This document shows positions 1-11,774 of a stretch of DNA of 64,000 nt, piece after piece; position 1 is the stretch's first letter, and each line of letters starts with the position of its first letter. The notes under the pieces were generated by a model. The model was given only the letters and a program-made list of their open reading frames with translations. It was not told the DNA's origin and searched no databases. The translations under genes were made by a program, and so were the position numbers. The stretch lies in contig JACATO010001050.1 of the NCBI GenBank assembly GCA_018389105.1, positions 188,501 through 252,500 of the forward strand. Reading direction: 5' to 3'. The stretch is from Nautilus pompilius (Eukaryota > Mollusca > Cephalopoda > Nautilida > Nautilidae).

Positions 1-1670
1 ACTGCTGGATCATATCACACTTTATACTCTGGTTGTATTTCATACCAAGATAACAGAAACAGTTATTATGCTTCACAAATGCCTTGTTTGATAATTATTA
101 AGCTCCAAATATGGCTTCATGCCCTGCTCAACTTGATGAAATTGGTCTAATTCATGATGAAAATAAAAGTTGGGAACCATTTCTAACAATATTTTGCAAT
201 ATACATAAAAAGATGCCATAGGGGCTTAAGTTTCAGCAATAACCACTGTATGAAATGTGGATTTTGTTAAAGCGAGTAAAATAGAGCATCATTTTTTTCA
301 CCCAAGTACCTTTAATTGTATGCAAAATGATACCGTTATTTTATTTTCTAAAGGAATAGCAGATGGTTTCTTTTTGCTCTTCCGTACCAGTTTGTCTATG
401 TGAATTTCCTCCACACTCCACTCTGGTTTTCCCCCAAAGTTAAACAGAATTCTAGCAGGGATTTTCTGGCTACTTGCGGAAGAGGTGCTGCATATAGCTC
501 CTGACTAGTTTGTTTAGAAGCACCGATCCCCTCCCCCCACCAGCCATACCTAGCTAAGTTGCTTGGTCACCAAGACTGATGATGCTCCATAACTTCCCCT
601 TCTAGCTCACCGCCCTCAGACCTTGAAAGTCAGAGCAGGGGTTTGCAAAAAAAGAAATAGATCATCTAAAGGGGATCTCGAGATATTAAAATCACTCAGC
701 TCACCAACGTGCTCCATATAAGAGAAGCATGATATTTAAAAAGTCCTGATCTAATGGAGGTGGGAGATCTGATGTTAAATGAACTTAACTGAAACCACCC
801 CATCATCATCCTTTATGCAATTTATTATCTACCCACCAAAAAAATGAGAAAAACATATTTACTTGCTTTGTAACTAGTTCATATTAGCACTTTTTCCAAA
901 TGCAAGATATGATTTGAAAGTGTTTATAAAAGAGAAATACAACAATTTTAATTAACTCGGTCTATCCTGACTACAGATAAATAATAATGGTTACAGTTTA
1001 TGCCTCACGTAAAGACTTAACAGATTTGTAGGATATTAATTGTATGTAGGCTACAGTGCATCATCTAATAGATAACCGTTATAAACTGGTCACCCAGTAG
1101 GGACCCAGATAAATGGGGCCACTCCACAGCTGTAATTATCAAAGGCACAGGAGGTCTCTCCTACAAATTTACTACTCTTAAAATCTGTACATACAAACAT
1201 GTTTTCCCATTTCTCTATCACAGTTACCTTTATAGCTAATAATAATAAAAATATATATTTAACTATGACACACAGTAGTTTGGTAAAAAATAAAAATAAA
1301 TAAAAGTGGAATAAGGGATTGTTTCCCCAAGTTAAAAAAGTTAATGCCAGCCCTATATGCCCAATAATTGTACTCTAGCATTTGCAAAGAAGATGCAAAA
1401 AAAAAAAAACAAAAAAAAAAACAAACAAAAACAAAAAAAACCTGTCATGAGAAATTCTGATTAAACCTGAAACAGATAATTTCAATAGGTACAGAGAGGG
1501 TAGGATACACATCAGTTAATATTTAAGGCACATCCTACCCACTCTTCCTTAAACATACTGTTGTGATTTATGCACTTTAGCCAACACAAGGTAACATGCA
1601 ATCACATGCTTCATCCATCAAGCAATAACAACAAGCCATCACAATGAAATCAGTTTGACAAACATGCATC
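1..1670. other. Sequence 3' of PBX exon f: last intron or 3' UTR plus intergenic
   Basis: No coding exon was recognised. It contains a SINE fragment (about 360-650) and A-rich tracts at 1398-1440. Whether it is intron or untranslated region depends on whether the donor at 1697 is used. Confidence 0.5.
360..650 (+). repeat. tRNA-derived SINE fragment, copy A (body and tail)
   Basis: It shares a middle module with the copy at 33708 (TCTAGCAGGGATTTTCTGG here, TCTAATAGGGATTTCCTGA there) and a tail module with the copy at 24455 (cctcagaccttgaaagtcag). The tRNA-like head is missing or unrecognisable. It ends in an A-rich run near 648. Confidence 0.6.
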
Positions 1671-1697
1671 TTAAACAGGGCCGTGTGGGGATAGTAC

Positions 1698-1796
1698 CTG
1701 TTGTATGTGTGGGGAGTCATACATGCCAGCAGAGTTGGGTACAGCCTCAGTGTTGTAGCCACCGGTCTGCGATATGACATGTCGCAGTGCATTAAC
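1698..1796 (-). CDS. PBX: PBX/extradenticle homeobox gene, exon f (C-terminal tail, VNALRHVISQTGGY)
   Basis: Exon of 33 complete codons in phase 0, joining exactly after GANVQSQ of exon e. The acceptor is tctgtag above 1796. It encodes VNALRHVISQTGGYNTEAV, then PNSAGMYDSPHIQQ; the family counterpart is VDTLRHVISQTGGY. A possible donor CAG|gtacta follows at 1697. If it is used, the last exon lies to the left of the window. If it is not, the frame continues for eight residues (VLSPHGPV) to a TAA at 1673-1671, giving a short alternative C-terminus. No exon for the GGW/SVHSD-type tail of other PBX proteins is visible in 1-1670. Confidence 0.93.
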
Positions 1797-1989
1797 CTAC
1801 AGACAGAACAGAAGGAGCACGTCAGCTACACAATGGCCACTACTACAGTTCATGCAAAACTTGGGAAAAGTCAACATGCATAAGTATAAAATCTAACAAG
1901 TTGGATGGACTCAGATGTCGAAGTGCTGCTTATTACTCTTAATGGACCTGGCAAATAAAAGAAAATGTTTACCATAGAGAGAAACATTA

Positions 1990-3088
1990 TAGTCTTGTGC
2001 AAATTAATGTGAATATCCCAATTTTATATATTTTTTTTAAATATGGCTTAAAAATTATTTAATGTTTTTAATACCTCATACACATGAATAATGTCATGCA
2101 GTTGCTTGATTTTCTCCAATGACTGGAGCATCTTTTCTGGCTATAAGCTCTTGACTTTCAATAATTCTCCATTCTTTCTTTGTAACTGTGTTACCTTGTT
2201 ACTTTTAAATATGGATATAACACCAGGAAAAAGAAAACAGAATTGTAACATGTCAGTGTCTCAGAGAGCTACAGCAAAAGAATGTGGAGGTCAGTTGATG
2301 CACCGGAAATAAGTCGGTTCATAAAAACGTGAGACTAGTTCAGTATCTCCAAAAAAGTAAGGGTGATGTGGATGACAGCGAAAGATGACACACTACTACT
2401 TTGAAAGAGCAAACTGGATGATGCCGACATTCATATGGCCTCATTGACTGTATGGCAAATGGATGAAATGCCAGAAAGCCTTTGGAGGAGGAAATTCTAA
2501 TAGCAAAATGAAAAGTAAACAGCTGCTCATATCAATTAGAGTGAAACACCCAGATAAGGATTTTGGGGTTGTTTCTCTTGTCACAAAAACAGGTTCATGC
2601 ACTCTCATGGAAGACATGATGAACAGTGAATAGTAATACATTCACATCAAAGAAGAGTGGTTCCTGAATTGGCTACTCTACCCAGATGATAACAGTGTGT
2701 TCCAGCAGGATCTTGCACCCTGCCACACTTCAAGAACTATTAAAATATTTTTCAGACAAAACAATGTGGAATGTTTAACCTAGCCTGGAAACTTCCAATC
2801 TCAACCCAATAAAGAATCTGTAGGCAATCTGCAAAGTGAGGCTGAGAAAATTACATTGTACTACAAAAGAAAAAATAGTTCATGGTATCAGTCAAGTCTG
2901 GTTTTTGGACCCTGAAATTAAAAGTACATGTGAAAATTTGGTTTACGCCATGCCAAAATGTGTTGCCAAACTTATTAAAGCAAAAGGCGAACATATTTGT
3001 ACTAGATTTCATATGAATAAGTATAACTGAATAAATGTAATTTCAAAACAAAAATTTTTGTGTGTTCACATTAATCTGCAGAAGACTG
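1990..3088 (+). mobile_element. Tc1-like DNA transposon, degenerate and internally deleted
   Basis: Terminal inverted repeats are recognisable: AGTCTTGTGCAAATTAATGT at 1991-2010 against AGTCTTCTGCAGATTAATGT read in reverse from about 3087. Between them the plus strand encodes pieces of a Tc1-family transposase. There is an N-terminal DITPGKRK helix-turn-helix start near 2214, a remnant GFWGCFS motif near 2565, and the DDE core QQDLAPCHTSRTIKIFF near 2707, followed by a glutamate 34 residues after the catalytic aspartate (DD34E spacing). The C-terminal frame at 2836-3030 matches the usual MPKCV...I...G ending. Many stops, frameshifts and a central deletion make it inactive. Confidence 0.75.
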
Positions 3089-5989
3089 TTTAAAATTTCT
3101 AATTAGTGACAGTTAATATATTAACAATTTAAAAAAAAAGAAAGCTAAGTACTACATATTCCTAGCTTAATAATTTAAATACCATAGATTCTGCACAAGT
3201 ACATTTATTCCATAATGTATGCACAATAACTGTTGAAAAATTCATTTTTTCAATATTATGTAACAACACATTTTATATCTTGTAGGGCTTGAAAATATCA
3301 AATTGTGAGGGGGGGTAACAATGGTGACAAGATGTTCTAGGTTTTCTTACAATGTTTGCAGTTAGTTATTCATTCCTCCAGTTGCTACCAGATTCATCTT
3401 GGTCATTTGACCTTTAGATGTTTATCAAGATGCTCCCTTAGGTAGTCAATGGGGTTCAAAACTAGGCTCTGCAGGGCCCGAAGAAGCAACTGGACCTGAT
3501 CTTGTGTCTCTCAACCTGTGGTGGTTTTGGGTGTTTGACTACGGCTTGTTGCTCCATCTGCCTGCAGGATATGATATGAAATACAGGCAGGCTCTGAAGT
3601 ATGTTTATATAACCAGTGGAAGTTGAATGTGAGATCTGTTCTAAATCTGCTGTGCTAAAAAAGATGGCTGTTGACACTCCATATCAAAAGTCTCACATCT
3701 AGAGGACATAAAATGGTTTAAGTCTGTGTAGACTAGACATCAACAATACACAAGTTGCACCAGGTAAAACTAACATTTTTATTTACATCTAGAAAGCCAT
3801 TCAGTATAGCCAAGTCTACGCAGGACCTACAGCACAGTGACAGTGATACTGCAACAGCCTGTTCTGCAAGTGTAAGGATAATGGCACAACAGTGATGTGC
3901 AGTGTTTACACTTTCCTCCCAAAAAACAGAAATTATTTAATACACAAAATCTGAAGACAGGTGAATGATTCGCATCAATATGGCACCACTGTCTATCCAG
4001 GACAATGAATCCACTCATCAAAGCAGTCCATTTAATAGCAGTGACTAAGGTTAAATATATAAATCATGCACATTCAAATTATTACAAGAGGGTTTTGTAT
4101 TTATATGCAAAAAAGGTTTTTCCTGTCTAAAGTTAAATTTGTTTCTACAAACGATAAGTTATTTGGGCTGGTATTGTGTTCCTTTGCTTAACAAGCAAGC
4201 AAAGGTATCGGTGTTCGCACACCGAAAAGAAAATAATCAGAAAGCTTGCACATGTATCTGGTTTGGAATGAAAGATAAAAATTAATTTTAACCAAAACTT
4301 TAGGAAAGATACAAACTGGCTTCAGATGGTGGTACTAATTAGTATTACTAGTATCATTTAATGTAGTGGTTTTTGTAATAAAATTAAAAAAGATAGTCTA
4401 CAGAAAAATTTACTAAAATTGCCTTAGGATAAACAACAGGCAGGATGATGAAAATTCAGTGGTGTTTATAGTCAATAATGGATATGACATCTCATTATGC
4501 AAAGTCATATTCTGAAGGTACAGTGTGAGGCTCTCACAATAAATTCGGAACGTGTTTTGTTATAGCAGGAACTGCACACCAATGGTAGTGTGACTGTATG
4601 ACTGACGTTTTTCTTGATTTGAAACCTTAGGAAGATTGGCTTCAAAAAAAAAAGGGGGGGGGTGTTTGTGACTTTAGAGATTTTGTCTTGCAGTCAGCCC
4701 AGTGATTTTTTAAGTTCCATCTCGTTAAATCTGAAGGATTCCTGATGTCTAGATACAAACTCTAGGCTGGTCCAGGGAACATTCTGACTATCACAAATAT
4801 TCAGATAGTCACACAATGGTGATGCATGCCAAGTGTCATGCAGTGGCTCCTTCAATTCATGACCATGCTTACAGTTTGCTTTTTAACATCCCTACTTTCA
4901 TCTTAATCAGCAGTTAGAAAATAATTTTAATGTAGCTATTTCTTCCTTGACTTTTTTTTAAAACAGACAACTGGACGAAGGCACCATAAATATCAACTGT
5001 TTCTTTACACATTATTAGACACCTGACATACCCAAGCAACATAAAGTAGCCAGTAATAAATAAGAAATGTTTCTAGCTTATTCTCTGGTAATACAAACTT
5101 ATTGGACAAGAAAGTTCTTCAAACACAAGCCAGATTTGAGAAAAATAATTCCAAAAAGGCACATGGATGTTGAAGGTCAGACAGCGGTGTTTCTCCTAGT
5201 TTCTTCCATGGCTAACTCCAAAGATACAAACATTTTATCAGCAGGTGAAAGTATTAAATTAAACTATTTTTAGGCAATGAGAATAGACAATTTATAGAAA
5301 TTTTAAATGCTATTTCACCTTTTATAAAATGATCTAAGTCCCTTGTTTATTCTCTAACCGATTACCTTCAAATAGCTTTCTGATAAATCATCAGTTAAAG
5401 TAATTCAATAAGTATAGACACGTATTAACACCCAGAGATATTTTCACAAAACCTGTGTAAAATATGAGATCTTGGTACTCCAAAGCACTGGTGTTGCCTG
5501 GCTTCACCACTAGGTAAAACAGATATACCATATGCAGTCCTGTACCCTGTAACTCATTTTTGAAATGTCAAGACAAGTGACACAAAATGAAGCTGAAACT
5601 TTCTGAACTGATTCAACATTTATGAAAACAAACCTACACTTCATACCACGATGTTCTAGACAACAAATGGACTGTCAATGAGATAGCGGTGCTTCCTAAG
5701 GCCAACACACCTGCTGTGCAATGACAAAATCCAAATGAACTTCAATGCTGAGGCTGTGAAACTGGAGCTTTCTCCATATATGCAACCACCAAAGGATATT
5801 TGTGCTAGTGCTACAAGAAAGTTTTCAGGCTGCTGAGAAAAAACAAAGGGGACATGTGAAAAAATAAGTTATGTAAATATTTCTCTGAAAAATTACAGTT
5901 GGCCATACTTACTGAAGTACTTTCATGATAACTATTGGTTGTCATCTGACTTTCTCAGTAGTCATATAACCCTATATAGCCTCATTGAT

Positions 5990-6520
5990 GTTCACACAAA
6001 GACTTTGTAGGTGTGAGTGTCCCATCAGCCTCTTTAGGTTTTAGATATTTTTTCACCACATTGGCTATATGCCTAAGGTCATAGTCATGTTGGAAGATGA
6101 ATTCCCCATCTGATGAGATGTTTTCCTGAAGAAATGGCATAATGGATGAGAAACCTGGCAGTCAGTATACCTTTGATTTAATGCAAATCTCTGATACCCT
6201 TGGCTGATATGCAACCCTATACTTGTGCTGATCCACCTCCATGCTTTACTGTAGCTGTTGTACACTGACCGCTTCCTGGCTTGCTTAAATAACATCACTT
6301 CTAGAGAGTCTGGGCTTCTTTCTCAACTGCGTCTATTGTGATCAGTACCAGTTTTGCATATCCTCAGTCGAGCTGCAGTCTGCCATACGGAGTAGCTTTC
6401 ACTAGCTAAGTCTTTGATTTCTGTATGCTTGCCATATGATATTTCCTTCCCAGGACTCATGGTATTCATCATAATACAATGATATCACTGTCCATACTTT
6501 TATAGTCCTTCTACAGGTGT
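5990..6520 (-). pseudogene. Tc1-like transposase relic, internally deleted
   Basis: On the minus strand, pieces in different frames resemble a Tc1-type transposase: an N-terminal MSPGKEISYGKHTEIKDLA-like start near 6460, then a jump to a SVQQLQ...SMEV segment (the SIMVWGC region) near 6270. Then come IMPFLQENISSDGEFIFQHD and HIANVVKKYL near 6140-6040. The second catalytic aspartate (QHD) is visible; the region with the first appears deleted and the glutamate region is lost. No clean terminal repeats were found. Confidence 0.6.
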
Positions 6521-9500
6521 AGCACTTTCTGATTGCTTGCATGATAATCAATCAGAGTGTACTATATCAGCACATGAAGATGCACTTCTATCACATTTTA
6601 TACCCAATTTTTTCCACGTTTCCATATTTCTGCTACTCTGTCTGTCTGTATTTTTTTCTTTTTTGTCTACGTATGACTGGCTGGTTTACCCGCTTAGCAC
6701 AAGCCTTGTGGTATAAACAGAATGCAACAAACCTCTTCTAAGTTGAAACCTTTAATAATCAAAACCAATAAATGAAATTTTTGTACACCGGCTCTCAACT
6801 TCTAGAGAATATTAATGCAGCAGATTCTGAAAAACTAAAATTTTTTTAAATTTTGTAATTCTAAATGTATAGTCCACATGCATGCAAAATGCTCATTGTG
6901 AAAAAAAGGTTACTTCCTACTGCTGGCCATGTTAAACTAATGGATATAAAACATTTATCAGTAATTCCTTGAGAATCTTTTCAAACACCACTCATGACAG
7001 TGAAAAGGGGTTAAACTTGAAAACATGCACCTGTTTCCTCCATTTATATATACAAATAAATTTAAATTATACTTGCAAGAGAAGTTTTTGAATTTTAATT
7101 TGGCTAAAAAAGATGAACTAATGGACTGCCTCTAAGAAAATAAAGGAAATACAGTTAAATAATTTTGTTAGCTAAATGAATATGCAAGTATGCCAGCCAT
7201 TTTATTTTTATTCAAAACCTTTGTAAAAAAATTATTTAAATTTCAACATCATATTCTAAATGAATATTTGCATAATTCACTTGAATTTACACTATAGTTT
7301 TATAGTAACCTCATATGGCTGATAGTTCAAACATCTACTGCACAGAATGGGAAAAATCTTAGGGAGATAGAAATCAATAAAAAGGTGATGGATGTATAAT
7401 TGAGACAAATACGCATACAAACAAAAATTAAGTTATAAAACCAAAGATTACACATAGCTGCTTAGAAATATAGCAATTAAAAGCCCTACATTTCATTGTT
7501 TCTTGTCTTGTTTCTTAGTGTGAAGCTGTTATTTTAAAAAGGAAAACACATTAGTGCAATTAATTGTAATAATTACTAATAGTAAAATACTTGAAATTTT
7601 TCTTTTAACCGCAGAATATTAAAAAGAAAAAACCCACTGAAGCTGTGCTCCAAGAATTGTTTGCAGTTATTTACCTATATGCTTACTTCTAAAAAGAAAA
7701 AAATCATATCTTGTACCTTTGTGAGTGAAAAGAAGAAAAAGAAGCTGATTTCAAGAACTTTCCTGTCCAGGCTATTGCATCAATTCTCTGGAGATTTGTT
7801 TTCTAATACTGTAGTAATATATATTTACTAATAAAAATAACTGCAGTAGTCTAGGGGAAATATTAGGCAAAGTAGGCGCACCTACATTTGGGGCCAGATA
7901 CCAAAGGGTACAAATTTGACAGTGAAAATAGCCACATGGAGATGCCAATTAAACTTCTGTACCTGATTTATATTTGGCTTAAGGGGGAACAGTTTTCCAT
8001 CATTTCTTCATACTTAAATATGGCGATTTTGCTGTCCATGACTCTGTATTTATTTCTATGCTATACAGTTAAAGTTTGCACAATGAACTGATGTCCAAAA
8101 GCAGTTAACAGAAAAAATATTGTATCGCCCCCACATATTTCCCACTACACTTCTCAATGGTCAGTGAGAGCCCAAGCAGGAAAGACCACTCATCATGGCA
8201 CTTGCACGAGATTTACGTTCTTTAATAAAGAAAAGCATCACAGCAAAATTGGTTTAGCACATTTTCTGACCTGAGGGCCCCCCCCCAAACCACGTGGTCA
8301 GGAGGTATGCATAATGTCTGTGTTTATTGGAGAACGATTGAATAACAAGTCCTCTGATGTTATGTGAATGGGCAGGGGATGAAATTAGGAACCTCAAGTT
8401 CTTCTAAGTCACAAAGAAAGTAGTAGAACCAGCGATTTGGCATGGAATGACCATACTATGACGCGTTTTTTTTCACCAGCTGAACCTTCATTTAAAATCT
8501 TGTTGTGCTTTTCTTTTGTTTAAAGTTGAAATCAATTATCTGTATTCATTTTGAGTTGTTTAAAAACTTCAGATAAGCAACAAAATTTACTAGCATTTGC
8601 ATTTGGTGTCAGTAAAATCACGTAAGAACATTTTTTTTTTTTAAATTAAACTTTTGGATTTTTATTATTCTATGAAAATTTCTCAGTCAGTTGTTAGTCT
8701 TTCCAAAAAATCTGGGCATACTGTACCCAGCCTTGATTACTATCTGTGGACTGTACACAAAATTACATTAACATTTCATTTAAAATCAGAGTAAGTTTAT
8801 TAGTAGGTTTTCAACTTGGTTAATTTACTTATCTATATACTATCTTAGCACTTGGTTATTCTTTATTTTACTAAAGTCCTAGTGGGAGCACTGAGCTGAG
8901 ATCCTAAAGATCTTTAGCCAATCATTTGGAGCAGGGACTCGTGTGACACAAAAGCCCCTTCAGTGAAAAGTGCAACATAACTGCATATGCAAGAAGTTCA
9001 GAGGCAGGTGGGGTCAGCTGATCAGATCTGATGGATGTTGGATGGGTGCTTTACAGAAACAAGATTCTCACACCATAATCAACAATCATATGCATATAAC
9101 TGAAGGCATTTGTTTCAGTCAGTTAAGCCAAGCATGTCAATAAATTGCCAACATGCCTTGATCACTACTGAATGGGATGGAAATAAAGTTTGGCTATTAA
9201 TGAAAACAACGTTACTCTTATGGACATTTTAATAATTTTTTTTAAAAAATTTAGTTAGCAATAATAAAAACAGAATCTTTTTCAGAAAATATGCACATTA
9301 TCCAGCTCATTCATGAAAATGAAATTTTTTTAAAATACTAATCTTCAGGCCTCTCATTACCTAAATGACCTGTGTACATGCTGACTTTTATTCTTTTTGT
9401 TAATGGAAGGAATTGAAAGGTTACTGTGAAAATTATTCATGGGGTACAATATAGTATGGTAGAACCAACATTACAAAATGTAAAGTCCAAGGCCAGTTAA

Positions 9501-9612
9501 AATCTTCATTTCTAAATGCAACATCCACTCATTACAGAACAGCAGCAACAACAACAGAAACAACATGCAGAAAGCTACTAAAGTCTCAACAACAACGAGG
9601 ACACATTTTTAC

Positions 9613-9746
9613 CTGAGACTGGACATTAGCTCCAACTGATGTTTCATTGCCCTGGTAACTGTCACCATTCAGTAAATTCTGTATACTCTGTTGCTGCCCC
9701 GCCATCTGTGCTTGCGATGAAGCGACCATGTTGTAACCCGAAGCAC
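9613..9746 (-). CDS. PBX: PBX/extradenticle homeobox gene, exon e (C-terminal tail)
   Basis: Internal exon of 134 bases: two bases completing a glycine codon, then 44 codons in phase 0. The acceptor is cgttgtag just above 9746; the donor CAG|gtaaaa has its GT at 9612-9611. It encodes ASGYNMVASSQAQMAGQQQ, NLLNGDSYQGNETS and VGANVQSQ. The NGDSYQG and GANVQSQ motifs are shared with PBX tails, which fixes the frame. The Gln/Ser-rich stretch before them looks lineage-specific. If exon d is read in the frame forced by its extra A, this exon is entered out of frame and hits a TGA inside it. Confidence 0.95.
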
Positions 9747-9821
9747 CTACAACGTTAATACATAAAACCTCAAGCTGTGGTCAATTTGCCTTTTTGTTGC
9801 ATAAACTTTATCAGAAAATTT

Positions 9822-9870
9822 AAAAAAAAAAAAATAAAATAAAATAAAATATATATATATGTATATATAT
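9822..9870. repeat. A-rich, (AAAAT)n and (TA)n compound repeat
   Basis: A run of A, then AAAAT units, then TA units, close to the acceptor side of PBX exon e. Confidence 0.9.
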
Positions 9871-10695
9871 CATAGTTTGGTGGAATGTCAGGTCTGCTGA
9901 AAAATGAAGGGTTTTAAGTAAGGACTTTCTGGCAGTAGGTGTGTGGCTAACCTACGCACCCTCTTGTCCTCTGCTCGGTTTCAGAAACTGACACCAGGAG
10001 GCTTCCTGTGGTGGATGGATGCCTTATCCTTATGTGGCAATGTTGACACAACATTAACGCTCTTAGGTACCTTTAATTTTTTACATCAGATAAACTGACA
10101 TTTATGAAAACAAAAGAAGAAATTTAATAAATTTAATGAAAAAACATTTAATTCTACTGAAAACATTTCCCTCTAACATCAGATATTATAATGCTTCATA
10201 TTCTGCGGATTGTATGCAACGATTTGGAAAGCATCCTTAGAATAGGGCAATCTACACCAAACAGATCATCGACAATGCTTAGAGCTGTTAAATGCTTCAA
10301 ATTATGCTACAAGGATGTTTTGACATGTATAGGATTCCACCCTTTGTCTATTACACAAATACAGTGCTTTTAGTGTATGAGAAGGCACGGAATCTTATTT
10401 CACATCAAAGCAAATTAAACAACAAAAGGTACTAAATCTTTTGCACAAGCATTTTCAAATATGTTTAGAACATGTTGCTAATTTAAAAAAAAAAGATAAC
10501 AAATTCAGCATAAAACATTATAAAAACAAACAACATTTATAGGTAAATACAAGTTCAATAGTCTTGGGAATAGGAAATTTACAATGTTTAATTTGATTTC
10601 AATTATTTTTCTGCTGCAGAAATGTAAAAAAAAGAAAAAAAGAAAAAAAAGGTTTTTGTGAGAATCCCTATTCTAATATCTCTAAAATAAACAGA

Positions 10696-10715
10696 ACACA
10701 CACACACACACACAC
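10696..10715. repeat. (CA)n microsatellite
   Basis: About ten CA units. Confidence 0.95.
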
Positions 10716-11061
10716 TATCCATTCATTACTTAGTTTGCACAATAAACATGCAAAAAATGGTTTTGAGGGCTTTTGGGACATTATTGCATTAATAACCAAT
10801 CAAACTTTTACATAGACAACTTAAAAGTACCTTCAAAGCTATTTCTTGCTTTGAGTAAATTGGTACTTAGTGACGGCATAGTCACTTAAATAGAACCTTT
10901 TATTCTTTCAAAGATTTAATACATAAAATTCTCCCATTCCACTGAATTCCTTCCTCATTAGATGCCACACACAAATTAAGGTAATTGTCTAAATAAAATA
11001 TAATAAATTCTTAGATTGCAAATTTACTTTAACATGCTAAAAGTATTATCATGAAGCTAGT

Positions 11062-11079
11062 TCTCTCTCTCTCTCTCTC
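11062..11079. repeat. (CT)n microsatellite
   Basis: Nine CT units followed by CGCGCACGC. Confidence 0.95.
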
Positions 11080-11424
11080 GCGCACGCAAATAATTGAAAG
11101 AGTCAGGGTTTTGTTTGCGGTTCTTTTAAGTTTTGATTTGCAGTATTAAAGAAAAGTTTGGGGACCACTAAGATTCTAGAACAGTTCTACAGTAGGAAAG
11201 GTATTTTTCTCAGCCAAAACAGTAATAACTGCATTTGATTACAGGCTGCTTGGGAAATTATTACCATCGTTAAAAAAGGCAAAACAGTAAAGTAAGTGCC
11301 CCCTTTTCCAAAGGAAAAAAAAAATAAACAAAAACAAACAAAAGCAGCTTAGACAATCACAATGAAAAAGTGCGTAGCTTTAAGTGGACCGACCATTCCT
11401 GTGAGCCAGTGAAGTGGTATTTAC

Positions 11425-11573
11425 CTTGAGCAGCAGACCCATCGTGTGCAGCCACTGCTTGCTGAGCAGCAGCTGCTGCAGCAGTTTTTTGCAGCGTACA
11501 AGTTGGCCTCCTCTCCGCCTTTACCTATATTCTTTTTGTACCGAATTCTTTTGTTGCCAAACCAGTTAGAAAC
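11425..11573 (-). CDS. PBX: PBX/extradenticle homeobox gene, exon d (recognition helix and C-terminal extension; 1-nt frame break)
   Basis: The acceptor is ctacaaag read in reverse (tttgtag), with the exon starting at 11573; the donor CAAG|gtaaat ends it at 11425. It encodes [18 protein letters not shown], the DNA-recognition helix with the family's Trp, Phe, Gly50, Asn51 and Arg53, then [11 protein letters not shown], the helix that follows the homeodomain. After that the expected Ala/Gln-rich stretch is out of frame, because the lysine codon region has six A (T6 at 11485-11490 on the plus strand) where five would keep the frame. The 149-base length does not fit the phase of exon e; 148 would. 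The cause may be an assembly error, an allele, or preferred use of the upstream donor at 11525. Confidence 0.93.
11523..11525 (-). promoter_or_regulatory. PBX: Candidate alternative 5' splice site inside PBX exon d
   Basis: On the minus strand the sequence reads AATATAG|GTAAAGG, with the cut between 11525 and 11524. It matches the donor consensus better than the downstream CAAG|gtaaat looks necessary to be. Cutting here leaves one base, in phase with exon e, so ...KKNIG joins directly to ASGYNM. This short form keeps the homeodomain, drops [11 protein letters not shown] and the Ala-rich stretch, and avoids the extra A. Use of this site is inferred from sequence only. Confidence 0.45.
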
Positions 11574-11774
11574 CTACAAAGAAAGCAGAAAACATTTTTG
11601 ATTAGGACACAAACCCTGCTGACATATAATGTATCCTAATTCGTTACATCACTGAAACACAGCTGCATTAGCAATGGTTACCCCGGTTCTTAGACAAAAA
11701 CGATTGCACCACTCTTTGTTGCATTATTACACTAGACAATTTTATCTGCAACCCTTAAAATACCTATCCACAGT

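Larger units (their letters stand above)
1797..9612 (-). other. PBX intron e/f
   Basis: An intron of 7.8 kb, inferred from the flanking exon borders. It contains Tc1-like relics at 1990-3088 and about 5990-6520. The rest (3100-5980 and 6520-9610) is AT-rich with short homopolymers and no recognised gene, RNA or element. Confidence 0.85.
9747..11424 (-). other. PBX intron d/e
   Basis: An intron of 1.7 kb. It holds an A-rich plus (TA)n tract at 9822-9870, a (CA)n tract at 10696-10715 and a (CT)n tract at 11062-11079. No element or gene was recognised. Confidence 0.88.
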
